In this document: positions 12,774 to 24,825 of the stretch, one piece after another
Numbering within the stretch: the stretch's first letter is position 1
Layout of the letters: every line of letters begins with the position of its first letter
Assembly (NCBI GenBank): GCA_964057225.1
Contig: OZ059899.1
Span: 14,144,501 to 14,208,500, forward strand
DNA: 64,000 nucleotides
Origin: Auanema rhodensis
Taxonomy: Eukaryota > Nematoda > Chromadorea > Rhabditida > Rhabditidae
Direction of reading: 5' to 3'
Position numbers and translations under genes: made by a program
Notes under the pieces: generated by a model
The model's input: the letters and a program-made list of their open reading frames with translations, nothing else
What the model was told of the DNA's origin: nothing
Databases searched by the model: none

Positions 12774-13938
12774 TTCTTGGGGAGTGACGACGACGACTGT
12801 CACCTCATCTCTTCTCCAACCTCTTTCTATCTATTTCTCTCTCAATCTCTTGCATATATACATGCATATATGGGCTATTTCTCTCTCTCAGCTTAGCATA
12901 GTATCTCAAACTCTTTATATTCCTTTTTTCATTCTCTTCTTGCATTTCTCTCATATTCTCATATGATCTCTATATCTTGATGATGTGGCCCAAATATGGA
13001 GAAATGGCAAAGATTATGATGTGAATACGAGTAAAGTTTGAGATACAAACTCAGTGTGATGTTCGTTTGATGTGATATCTATACTATTCAGTCATATATT
13101 TCAAAAATATTAGAGAATTAGCAATAACAAGTAGGAGTAAATGATGGAGATATGGAAATAAAGAGGGAGAGAGAGAAAGAGAGAGGGAAGGAGATTAAAT
13201 TTTCTATTCTCAGAAACTTCGAGAATGAGGTAAAAGGCTGGAAATGGAAATTTCAATGATAAGAAAAGAAAATGTTGAAATCAACATCTACAGTAGACGA
13301 ACAGATAGAATAAAGAAATTGAAATGATATCTATTATATTATCTGCATAAACTATATAGTTAACTATATGTGATTATATTATAGAAAGAATATTAAATGT
13401 AATATTTTGTTGAAAATAATGAAAATCTTTGTACAAGTTAGCCTTCTGAAGAGATTTATTATAAAAGATCGGAAATAGGTAATCAGATGGCAAATTACCT
13501 TGAGTCTTTATGAAACGGAAATTGCTGAGAAATAAGCGAAGCAATAGAAAAGATAATATATCCATCTGATTTCCAGGCAAAACCGGCATCATTTTCTCGA
13601 AAATGTATAATTGAAATAGTTAAAGTAATAATTCTTTTTTTTTTCATTTTCCATACATAATATATTCCTTTTTGGCTTCAATTTTCAGACAAAAAAATAG
13701 TATCTAATGAATATAAGATGATAATAAGTAGAAAAAAATTATTGAAAGAAAAATAGAGGAGTAAGGGAAAATCAAATAGAATTACTAAGAATATAGTTAG
13801 TCAGGATGGAATTGTCGACGAACGATTCGTATTTTTTTTTTGTTTTATTTTAGAAAGTTATCGTCGTCGTCGTCGTCGATTGGTGCTTTCCTCGCAATCC
13901 AAAAAATGTCATTACCATAAGAACAGTCCTTTCCTACC

Positions 13939-13953
13939 GGTAGTAGGTTGTAT
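13939..13953 (+). other. 15-base exact match to let-7 miRNA nucleotides 4-18
   Basis: GGTAGTAGGTTGTAT equals positions 4-18 of let-7; the first three bases differ (ACC instead of TGA). No complementary arm was found within about 70 bases on either side, so a functional let-7 precursor is not supported. On the minus strand the same bases are a let-7-complementary element. Confidence 0.3.
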
Positions 13954-14380
13954 TGTATAACAAACAGATTATAAACATATTTAATGATATGCAGATGATT
14001 ACTTGAAGAATTCAGGAAAGGTGGAGAGGGAATATACTATAGGATGAACGTTGAATAAAAAGCGAGCAGCGAGAGAGAGAGAGAGAGAAAGAGAAAGTAA
14101 GAGGGAAAATAGAGTGGAAGAAGAAAGAATCAAAGGCGGAATAGGCTTGCGAGCAACAATATTTTATAGTAAAACTATATACGTTGACGTTCATCGCACT
14201 TAGAATCTATGGAACATCAACGACCTCACACATACCCACGCAATGTAGAGCTGTTAGGATGATTCTCGAAATCAGTTCTTAGTACAGCTGGGCATTGGCT
14301 AGATTAGGATAGTATTGATATAATGATATATATATTAAAGATATAGTATAAATAGTTGATGAAGTGGATGAAGAGAAAAC

Positions 14381-14560
14381 GTCCAAAAAGCGGACTACCG
14401 TTTTCTTTCAGTCAATCTGACTGAATCTTCGGAATCCCGTCACTGGCGGATATGGGCGTGTCTCAAAGAAGTGGGCGTGGCTAAGCTATGAATGAAGAAT
14501 TGTATGGCGAGCCAATCAGAAAAGACCTCGACTAAGTCTTAAGACTGAAAATTTTGTAAT
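14381..14560. promoter_or_regulatory. Promoter-like cluster: two GGGCGTG boxes, CCAAT box, palindromes
   Basis: Within 180 bases there are GGGCGTG at 14454-14460 and again at 14473-14479, CCAATCA at 14512-14518, an inverted repeat CAGTCA/TGACTG at about 14410-14424, and a perfect 12-base palindrome AGTCTTAAGACT at 14535-14546. Read on the minus strand, the order is CCAAT then CACGCCC boxes. This would suit a promoter firing leftwards towards pros-1, about 5 kb away. No transcript start can be proven. Confidence 0.4.
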
Positions 14561-15496
14561 TGAAATAAATAAAATATGGAATGAGAGTAAGTATGAAGAA
14601 TAGATGATGTAAGATATATAGTTAAGTATATTCAGCATAGTAAACAATAAAATCACATAGATTAAAACAGCATTAGCTGACATTAAAAATGGGAATATCT
14701 CAACATGGGACATAACCATATAAATGAAAAAAATCTATTAAATTGGAGGCAAGAACGACAAAAAACGAAACATGGTTCATCTTTTGTTTCGAGGGAGAGG
14801 GCTTCTCCCTCTATGTGGGAAGAAGAGGCTGAGCAGGGTGAAAAAAAAGAAGGTAAAAAACAGGAACAGCTGTTCATTAACCTTATGTAGCGATCTGGCA
14901 TTAAGCAGAAAAATGAGGCAGCAGGTAAGAAGGAGATGGTAATAAGGTTCAAAGCATACAGATCTACAAAGGATTTGCCGATCTTGATTTGTAGCCTAAT
15001 TTGGAACATTATAAGCTTTATTCGAACGATTAATCTTAAAGACAAAAATATTTCTTTTAATGCTTAGGTTGAACGGTTCAATTGACTATTCTTCTGGTAA
15101 GCAAATGAGTATTATGCTGGACCGACTAACCGGAAATCATAGGAAAGAAGACAAAAATGGATTTTTGATTTCTAATGTCTTGCCTATCGTAAAGCATGAG
15201 AATCGTTTACTCTTATTAGCACCTTTAGAAGGTTATTGTTCGCTAATATAAGAGAAACGAAGGACTAACTACATACTTCATTGGTCTTGTCATTTGATGT
15301 GAGAAAATTTACTTTTTTCTTCTTTTAGTGGGGTGATGTTAGAGGTTGACGATGAGGATGATCAAGAGCAGTATGTTACGAAGTGGATGGATGAAAGTGT
15401 GCTGTGTAGGCATGCAAAAGGCTTGAGAAGAATCTATGATCTATTTTCGGTCATTCACTCTCAGCAGCATATAGTATCTATCATTCGTTCTCTCAA

Positions 15497-15541
<45 letters not shown>
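15497..15541. repeat. (CT)n microsatellite
   Basis: A run of CT dinucleotides with one TTTC interruption. Confidence 0.95.
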
Positions 15542-15542
<1 letters not shown>

Positions 15543-16294
15543 AAATTGTATCTATATATGGTCTTGAAGCATTGCTTTGCAATCTCTGTCAAACTATTCG
15601 CATCATAATGATCATTGAAATTAAATAGTATTGGAAAGTATATGAGAATATACAATACAGGTGTTCATACATTATTTATTCCTTTTCCAATAAGAAAATC
15701 TATGATAAGTAGGAGAGAGAGAAAGACAAAAAGAGAGAGAGAGAAGTGATAGAGAGATAGAGAAAAGGAGAGAGAGACGTGAGATTCAGATTAAAAGAGA
15801 AGTTGAACAAAGGAGAATGCAATTAGAGAGTGAGTTAGAATATAACAGCTTGTATGTATGAGAGTGTGTACATGTCGTCGGTAGATGTATCATCTATCTA
15901 TCTCTATCTGTTTGTCTCGTGTATGCCCTTAAAAGAGGAATTTTCTTTCAAATGTATCCAAAATCCAGCTTCTCCAATAGCTGTATGCATCTCGGCTGTA
16001 CTACACACTCATACACTCATTCTCAGCTACTATCATTCCATATGTTGCTCGAAGTGTATGTATACAGATTGAAAAGAGTTTTTTTCAATCAAAAAATGAA
16101 ATAGAAAATGGTAATGAGATGAGATATACACACAACTTCATCCCAGATTCATCTGTGTATATATCTGTATATATACTAACCATATCGATATAATTACCTT
16201 CAAGGAAATATCTAAACAGTAATGAGATGAGAATAAAATACTCTTCACTTAGTTTGTCATTCAACTTAAACTACGAAAAAAGGAAATAAGTGTG

Positions 16295-16351
<57 letters not shown>
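16295..16351. repeat. (GA)n microsatellite with AAAG interruptions
   Basis: A GA tract interrupted at regular spacing by AAAG units. Confidence 0.95.
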
Positions 16352-17732
16352 AGGTAACGAAATAAGAGAAACTGTCTTGCTAACTAACAGTCTTACGATT
16401 TGCTTATATCTCTTCATTGCATATAATATTTCACATATGTTTAAATAATAAATAAAAGCCTCAGGGGTCATCATTTTACCTGTTTAGATATTCTTTCAAT
16501 TTTTCTTTTATTTGTTTATTTCATTGTGATTGATTGCTACCTGGCCTCATCCTCAATCTGATACCTCATAGCTGGGCCAGTCAGACCTTACGTCAGCTAT
16601 GCAGTTGTCTGCCTGCCCTCTCATTCACTTACATCATCTCCACTACTATTTCATCTATCAACTGTTTATGTCATTAAACATTTTTCTGCTAAACAGTCTT
16701 CTGGATGCAGATGATGCTCCTGAATGACATAGTCAATTGAGATGTATGTAGGCAAGAGAGAATGACAGACAACTGGATAGATCGTCGAAGTGTGAAGTTG
16801 AGGGACAAATCAACGTCAACGTCGTGGTCGTAATCGACGTCGTTGACGTAGCCATCCACGTAGATATCAATTGGATCAAATTACCGTTTATCAGAACTTC
16901 TCGACTTCCTTCTAGCGATTGGTATTATGTGGAGATTTTCTAGTTTCGTTTCTCTTAAAAGGGAAATTGTGCATGGCAAACTGTAGACAAGCACTGTCTG
17001 TTCATATGATTGTATAACAGTTACAAGTCTATACACGATATACACATGTATCTATAATGAGGAAGAACATCATTCATGCTTTTAGAGTCATCTTATCTTC
17101 AGACGAACTAAATATCTTTTCTGAATTATTGAATTTCATTCGGAGAAGCTTCAGGTAAGCAATGAACAGCAAGGTCTTGAATTTCCTATTTCAACAAGTT
17201 GAATTTCACCATTATTCCAGCTATTCTCAAAATTATTTTTAGCTTAAAACATAAAACAGCTTGAAGATCGTTTGGTTGAGCAGACAAAGCATGGAATATG
17301 CTTTTACTGTTATTGTGATAACTTTCTTCAAAACACTACTCTGTTATATGCATGTAGTCCCTCTTTCTCTTCTGCTCTTTTACCACTTCTTCTTTCTTTC
17401 TTTTATTTTGAAATAGCAAAAAATCTTTTTTTTCCGGTCAAAATCAATATTCCAGTTAGCATGATCGGTTAATACATGTTGAGGGTAAGGATTAGAGAAA
17501 CGATCCTTATATCTGTATAAGCATAAAGTACGAGTAAAACAAGTAAGATTAAAGATTATTTGAAAAAAAAAAAAGATTTCTCTCTATCTATCTAAACATC
17601 AAGGATCATTCATATAAACTATTGACAAATTTGTTGGCGAATAATAAAGACACACAACTTCCTTTTACTTCCGTCATGCTATTATTAAATTTCTGACAAG
17701 AGAATTAGAAGAGAGAAATACAGATATAGAGA

Positions 17733-17734
<2 letters not shown>

Positions 17735-17798
<64 letters not shown>

Positions 17799-17800
17799 AA
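17735..17800. repeat. (GA)n microsatellite
   Basis: A GA tract of about 65 bases with single AAAG interruptions. It creates long but meaningless open frames on both strands. Confidence 0.95.
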
Positions 17801-18842
17801 TAGAGAGATAGGGGAGAATATATGAAAACTGTTTCATCTTCGTATCCATAGCAGTAAAATGAAACTCTTCCGAAGTGATTGAGATAATCTATAGCTAAGG
17901 CGCTTGAAAACGTTTTGCTACCTGAAGACGGTATAAATCCTTTCAAGATTTTCGTCCGCACGAAAGCTTTTTGTTCAAAGCGGAACATATCGGCTCCAAT
18001 TAGCAACCTTAAACTGAATCATGAACAGGTGGTCAAAGAAGAGCCTCAACATGTCCTATAGCCGACCATCTACCTCAACTCATTCTCCAATATTTTTCTC
18101 TTCTTCTCTCATCCTTTGATTGTACTGCTCCCTTATTCGTACTGTTCCTAGCCATCTCTCTGTCTGTCTCTCTCTCTTTCTCGCATTATGTTGCTCGTTC
18201 GCTGATGTGTTCCAAACACATGCAGTGCCATCAGACAACAGCCATGCTACCAGCATGAGCATAATCGACCATCACTAGATTTGCTTGACCTCACTAGCGG
18301 ATCCTTTCAGATGTGCAGATCTGGCACATAAGGGGGAGGCCAACTGAAAACAGACTGAATTTCTGGCAGGATGGTTGTAGGTGAGCAAGAAAGGATAACG
18401 ATCATCAAGACCTTGGCAGCTTTCATTTCAATTTTGTGATGAGATTCAGAATTTCAGCAAAGTGTTTTGCGGATGGCGTCGATTTACTCTTAGATCTGAA
18501 TGAGTTTCAAAAATATCAGCTGCATGGCGGCACAAATTGACGCTTTAGGGTTCTGAAGATAAAACAACCAGTACACGAGAAAGTGGAAAAGCTATTTCAG
18601 AAAGCTTTTTATCTAAAGAGAAAGCCTATATAACATCTTTCTTTTATGGGTGTACGATGAGCGGGAAAGGGAGAAGCTTCGTTTAACAATTAGTTGGCCA
18701 GGGAAGGGAGAAGTGAGGGTTTCACAAGAAATGCCAAAACTATTCAAATGATGTGGAAGAGCATTATCTGCATACTGCAGCCAACTCCATCCTTCCGTAT
18801 TGTATCGAAAGTTTCAGTTCCTTTAACATATATCTGGTTATC

Positions 18843-18850
18843 TGACGTCA
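18843..18850. promoter_or_regulatory. Perfect CRE palindrome TGACGTCA
   Basis: An exact cAMP-response-element palindrome in the gene-poor region. Motif match only. Confidence 0.35.
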
Positions 18851-20874
18851 TAAGTACCAAACGTTCTCATTAAAACTGCCTCACAGACATTGCCATATTA
18901 TGTGTAAAAGGGGCTAGGAAACGAATATAATTCATTCTCGCAGTTCTTCTGAAAGGATAATCAAGATGGAGCCAAGTTATATGGTTGGAACAGACGATTA
19001 GCAACACAGTATCCTGAGAGAATGTAGTGGAGGGAGAAGAAGATACTGTGTTGAAGACTAAGAGAACGAGGGGATAAACAACATAAGCATGAGAGAGGGA
19101 AAGAGAGGAAAGCTTGGACAGAACAAGATGAATTCATTGCTATCTGACGAAGAAATAGGCGAAGATGAGAAAATGAAAATTAGATAGGCGATTGGACTGA
19201 TGGCAAGGAGCGCCACACGGCCAAAACGAGCTGCAGTCCAGAGTGTAATTGAAATGATATAAAGTAGATGAGGATATATCTAGAGAACATGAGAAGAGAA
19301 GAGAGAGTATGAAAAGCAAGAGATGCGCTCGTATACAGCAACTGTTTATGCTTCAAGCTGCTACTGCTCTGTTTCTTCTTTCTCTCTACGGCAGGTTCAA
19401 CCAAAATGGCGTCAACGACGACGTCGACGACGAACATGAAGGCGACACACAAGCACAACAAACGCTCTTCCCTTTCTCTTTCTCTCTCTCTCTCTTTCTA
19501 TGTTTCTATAATAAATTCTGTCTCTTCTACATTTCAATATTCTTTTTCTATTTCTCTCTAACTCTCTCTCTTTCTCTTTAGATCGACGTGTTCTTTTTCA
19601 GTTCGCTCAGATCCCGAAAAGCATGTAATCGTCTAATAGTGGTTCTGTTTGGCCAAGTGACGAGAAGAGACGAGCTTTCCGGAGAAAGAAACAACCCATG
19701 TTGAAAAAAAAAGAAAAATGCTCCAAAGACAATAACTGGGGGAAGCTATGAATGGAGGATATGGAATGGGGAACAACTTAATTCTTTCGCTTCGGGATTT
19801 GGTAAAGGAAACACTTTTCAATTAACGTCTAACTATGCATATAGTGACAGATGATGATGAGCAGGAAGAATATAGTAATGAAAGGAAACCATCTAATATT
19901 CAGGTAGAATATATGAAGAAGAAGAGAATTAAGTATGATTGAGATGATGAGTTAACACAGCATCTGAGCAATTTTCAAACCCAAAAATACAGAGAGAGAG
20001 AGACAACGAATATATTGTGAATAAGTGAATGATGACACTTGTTACAGGCATTGATGGCATAGTTCTAGAAAGATAGAGAGAGAAAGATGTATGAAGAGTG
20101 AGATGATTGACGAAGAAAATGGATATTCAAGAGAGGAAAACAGTAAAAAACGGTTGTGTGTCACTGAATACAGTTGATGATGAATTGTAACGGAAGGACG
20201 AAGCGCAACATGAAATCTGAGTGACAGACAACAAGCGCAATTCAATTGAACAATAAAAAAATTTTTTCCCAATTTCAGAAAAGAAATTTATGAAGTGAAT
20301 GAGAGATTGAATGAATGTGTGAGACAAGTCAAATATATAGAGATGACAAATGAAGACGATTATAGTATGAGATGATGCGTGACTTAAAGTAGTACATTGA
20401 GAGAATAGGAAGAGGGGGGGGGGGTGATGTGGGGAGAGATGACGGGCATGCCGTCTATGTAGAATACCTTGTGTTGGATCATCAAAGCTTGAAGCTCATC
20501 TGACTAGTCAAAGTTAAAGATAATCATTATGAGCCGATGATTCAGTAAAGTGAATTCGAAAGCGCATGTTCATGAAGGTAAGGAATGATGTGGGACGATG
20601 ATGTGGGCACAGAATATTTGACCTCAGTGAAAATCGTTAAGGAAACCCTGTAAGTGACCTAGGGCTTAAGGTATAGCACATAAGTATATCGCAGTTATAG
20701 ATAAATCTGATGAATTGCGTGTCCAACAACAGGATGAGATACAACATTTCAAATGAGCTTGTCTTCGCTTTTTTTGTTGATGAAACTACTATTATGTCTT
20801 CAGAATCTTCATCTGTAACTGAGATGAGGTCAAATCTATGTTGAAATTAGCAGATGAGAGAGTTAACCATGACA

Positions 20875-20879
<5 letters not shown>

Positions 20880-20927
<48 letters not shown>
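20880..20927. repeat. (GA)n microsatellite, uninterrupted
   Basis: A pure GA run of about 48 bases. Confidence 0.95.
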
Positions 20928-20933
<6 letters not shown>

Positions 20934-21732
20934 AAGAGGGAAAAGTATGAGGGATTGAGAAAATTGTTAAAAGGAATGATGAAGATGATGAATTGAAGAA
21001 AAAGGGAAGAACAAGGTTAATTTCTATAAGTAAAACATGGTTATAAGAAAATGTTATAGGATATAGTATGTAAATATGAGAGATTTGAGGGATATTAAAT
21101 GAAGAATTTGAGAGTCTGATTGATTACCCTAAACTATGAGCTATTAAACCTTATTTAGCCTATTGTAAAGATGTCTGTCTAATATGTTTCTCTAACAACT
21201 CTCTAATTGTTATATACATTACTGTACTATCTCATTCTATAGAAGAAGAAGTCTTCATCCCACATCAACATCTATGTTACTGTTGTTGCTCTTTCAAGGA
21301 CATTCACAGTATTTCAGAAAGGTATTGTTCGTCTTGTCACCTTTTCTATTAACTATATACACATATAGTTTAGATAATTGGCTAAGAAAAACATATCGTC
21401 AATACATGACAACTGAGATTAATAGTAAAATACTAAACATTGGAAAGGATATTGTAAGAAGGAAATCCTTTATTATATGTATAGTTAAGGGAATTAAAGG
21501 GAGCAAATATATATGCTAACTATATCATATAATCAATAGTGCAATTTGAAGTGAATGGAAGATGAGAAGGATGGAGAGAAGCGACATATTCAACGGTGCA
21601 AGCGAGTATATTGAATGCACAACACTTTTGGAAAAAAAATCGAAAATGCTGTCGCCTAGTGCACCAAATGGCCATATACTACAACTATTGCTCCATGTTT
21701 ACAAACTATTTTAATAGTTATTTTCATAACTA

Positions 21733-21737
<5 letters not shown>

Positions 21738-21796
<59 letters not shown>
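21738..21796. repeat. (TA)n microsatellite capped by TATGCATA on both sides
   Basis: About 28 TA units flanked on each side by TATGCATA and by CATAACTAT. The whole block can fold into one long AT hairpin. Confidence 0.9.
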
Positions 21797-21798
<2 letters not shown>

Positions 21799-24794
21799 TA
21801 ACTATAACATATCGTAATTAGTTTGATTATGCCGACAGGGTTGCTTGACCTTATGTCCGTTTGCTGCTTATTTTCATTTCCTGTTTCTAAATGATTAGTA
21901 CCAGATGGCTTGCTGGTATATAGCTAGCATTATACAGTTTGTATTTCCTTTTCTTGATAAATCCCACTTTGCGTATATCTTATATGGCAACTACTACTAT
22001 ATATTGGCATAATCTACCTTTATACTACATTCCTAACCCTCCGTTCCCAACTTATATCACTATTCTGTTTCATGCAAGCAATCGGTTCAAATAGTATGTC
22101 TTCGATATCCTTCTACATTACATTTTGTGATCAAAATCTGTCTAGCGGCTTAAATTGGAGTCTAACTGGCCATCATAGACATTTCAATATCACATCTTTT
22201 CATTCTAAAAAGGAATAATCATCGTCACAAACTAGTGACGACAGACAGTAGTAGGTAGGTAATGTCGCTGAATGATGACGATTATTTTCTATCCACTTCT
22301 CTATATTTCTCTCGTCTAGTCTTTAACTTCAGTCATATTAGAAACCGGAAATGAAAGAATCTAGGTACATCTGGATAATATCGAAGGGAACGACCAGAAG
22401 AGAAATAGAAGATGATGTTCAAAGAGAGAGAGAGAGAGAGGGGGGTGGGAGAGATCGAGAGAGAAGGGGGAGAAGACTAGAGGTGCATGATACACAACAA
22501 AATGAAATAGTTAGTAAGTATGTAGAGGATATAGATGATCTTCTGAGAGTGATCTGGCAGTCTGTACCAGTATTTTTGTGATCAAAAGAATTGGCCTATG
22601 AGGTACTAAACGGATGGATGTATGTATATGTAGTTGACATACACATCATGAAAATGAAGATTTGAGTAAGTAAGTGAGTATGTGAGGGATATGAATGGAA
22701 ACAGATTCGCTTTCAAGCTTTTGTCTTTGTGACTTCATTTCAGCACCTGGATGGCCTTCATTCAAATCTATTTTCATCATCCTTCATTGATATTCAAAAC
22801 TATTTATGCCAATGGTTAAGAGCTGACTGAAGGTGTGCTTTTAACACCTGCCACATATACGAAAGAAGGCTAAAATACTAAAAGAATATTTAGAATCTTT
22901 AAATAATTTGGATATTGTTCTATGTATAGTTAACCTTCATATATAGTTAAATTGCTTGTTAGATTCATACTGCCATCTGCTCAGTAATCTTCAAGTCATC
23001 GATACCCAATCATTATTTCTTGATTCTAAACTACACCAGAAGACATTGGACATTCTTTTTCTCTTCGTCAGGGTTGAAAAAAAAAGTTTTTTTCTGTCTC
23101 AGAATGTCAAAAAAAGGCTGTTACAGCATGTCTGCTAATATTCTTCTTGCAACCAAAAAAGGTGTCGTCTATGTCAAGCATCTGCTCATGCTTATTAAAA
23201 TACTTTCATTTAAATCTTTTTAACCTTCAGCCATCTAAGAAAGTATGGATGTATACGGTAACTAGGAATAACGCCCCAAGGCGCGTTGCTATTATTGGTT
23301 CATCACTCCTCCTAAGAATATGGTGAAGGAGGCAGAGAGGACAAGACAGCGCACGCCTCGGATTACGGTAGCAGTTTCTATGTTGGCAAAGAAAGTGTGA
23401 GAAAACGAGGAGATATGAGAGAGATAAATCGGAAAAAAAATTCGTTCATAAGAGAGAAAGAGAGAGAGAGATAGGAAAAGAGGAAGAGATAGTGATGGAC
23501 CAATTGAGCAGCTTGAGCAATAGCAACTCTGGAAGCAGCGACAACGCGAAGCTTAATCAGGAGGCAGTTTATAAGGAAAACGAGAAATAAGCTCAAGCAT
23601 TCAGCTCAATTCGCACACATACACACACACACATCTATATATATCTATATATACACACACATATACACATACACCGCTCAGAGAAAGAAGGAAATTGGCA
23701 ATTTCTAATTATGACCAGCTTTTCTCGATCATTGTTATGCTATTTCAGGAGAACGATTCAATTGCCTGGAGGGTAAACAACTTCTGTCTTTCCAAGCTTT
23801 CTTTTTTCTAATTCTCTCCCGTTCTCATTCGGCTACATAGTCTTTCAATCACTGCAGCTCTTCCAATTGTATTGATATGAGATCAATAGTGAAATTATCA
23901 TGATGGAAGCAAGTTGTTTCAGCTTCGTTTCCTCTATGTTTAATCCGTGCTTGTTGGTTACTATGTAAGGTGTGACGGAAAAGTCATAACTCACATGACA
24001 ATAGGTCATCATAATCGTTCTTGCAAATCTCTTGTCGGTCGGGATTTGACAATACCAGCCTGACCGGAAGTGTTTATACTTAAGATTTGTAGATAAAAGA
24101 CAGATTAAGGTGAAAGAAAAGAAAGAAATTACTAATTTCTATCTTGTATATCTACTGTTTCATTGCAGTTTCATCTATCTCTATCTCTTGTTCTTTGCCT
24201 TTCTCTTCTTTATTATCGTTTTTTTTATTTATAAAAAGTCCAATTACCGTAATTAAAGGAGCGCTTGTGTCTATGTTGTCTGAAGACAATTGCGAGATTC
24301 TAAACTAGGTAAACATGTGAGGTTAGGCGGGATAGGCAGGATAGGCTGTATACATGATGATCATGTGCATCATGTGTATTAAAAGAAAAAAAAAGAAATA
24401 GGAATACATGAGAGAAGATAGAGTACAAGAAATGGAGAGTGAGATGAGAGAGAGAAAATGGTAGAGAGCAATATAACGGCTGGAAAATCAACGTGGCTAG
24501 ATAGGATAAGGGACGAGGTGCTGTTCGAAATTGAACATATATAACCAAAAACATTGTGTAAATTAGAGAGAGAGAAAGAAAGATAGAGAGAAAACGAAAG
24601 AGAGGCAGAGAAAGTAATGGAAAACGATGAATTTGCAGAGATGAGGGACTGTAAGGGAATTTCGAATCTAATTGTTGACGCTAAACAATCTCTTCATAAT
24701 CTGCTGCATTATAAATTGAATCTCATCTTTTTATTCTCTCTTAGATATACATAATCTTTCGTTTTTCAACCCTCATATAGAACATACTTCGTTG

Positions 24795-24825
<31 letters not shown>

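Larger units (their letters stand above)
9577..14380. other. Gene-poor region upstream of pros-1 (proximal)
   Basis: No supported exon was found. The region is AT-rich with purine- or pyrimidine-rich patches: 10976-10991 CT, 11430-11470 GA, and a polypurine stretch at 12650-12780 that produces spurious open frames. A GC-box-like GTGGGCGGAGC lies at 12763-12773 beside the polypurine tract. A GTC run is at 13861-13879, and a let-7-like 15-mer at 13939-13953. The region probably holds pros-1 regulatory sequence and leader introns. Confidence 0.5.
14561..21000. other. Gene-poor region with GA/CT tracts
   Basis: No supported gene. There are short open frames of coding-like composition at 15060-15251 and 15333-15460 (plus strand) whose splice context does not resolve into a gene. 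A perfect CRE palindrome TGACGTCA lies at 18843-18850 and a CRE-like TTACGTCA near 16590. Other stretches are simple-sequence-rich or featureless. Confidence 0.45.

Noticed and set aside
12561-12896. 111-codon plus-strand frame with Arg/Glu/Gly-rich middle
   Set aside because: The middle is a polypurine tract that keeps all plus frames open, the end runs into CT-rich DNA, and there is no similarity or splice support. More likely regulatory DNA.
17674-18006. 110-codon minus-strand frame
   Set aside because: A third of it is poly-(Leu-Ser) from the GA microsatellite.
18080-18262. 60-codon minus frame beginning MLMLVAWLLSDGTACVW
   Set aside because: The signal-like start is followed at once by Arg/Glu-rich text from a GA/CT tract; no second exon found.
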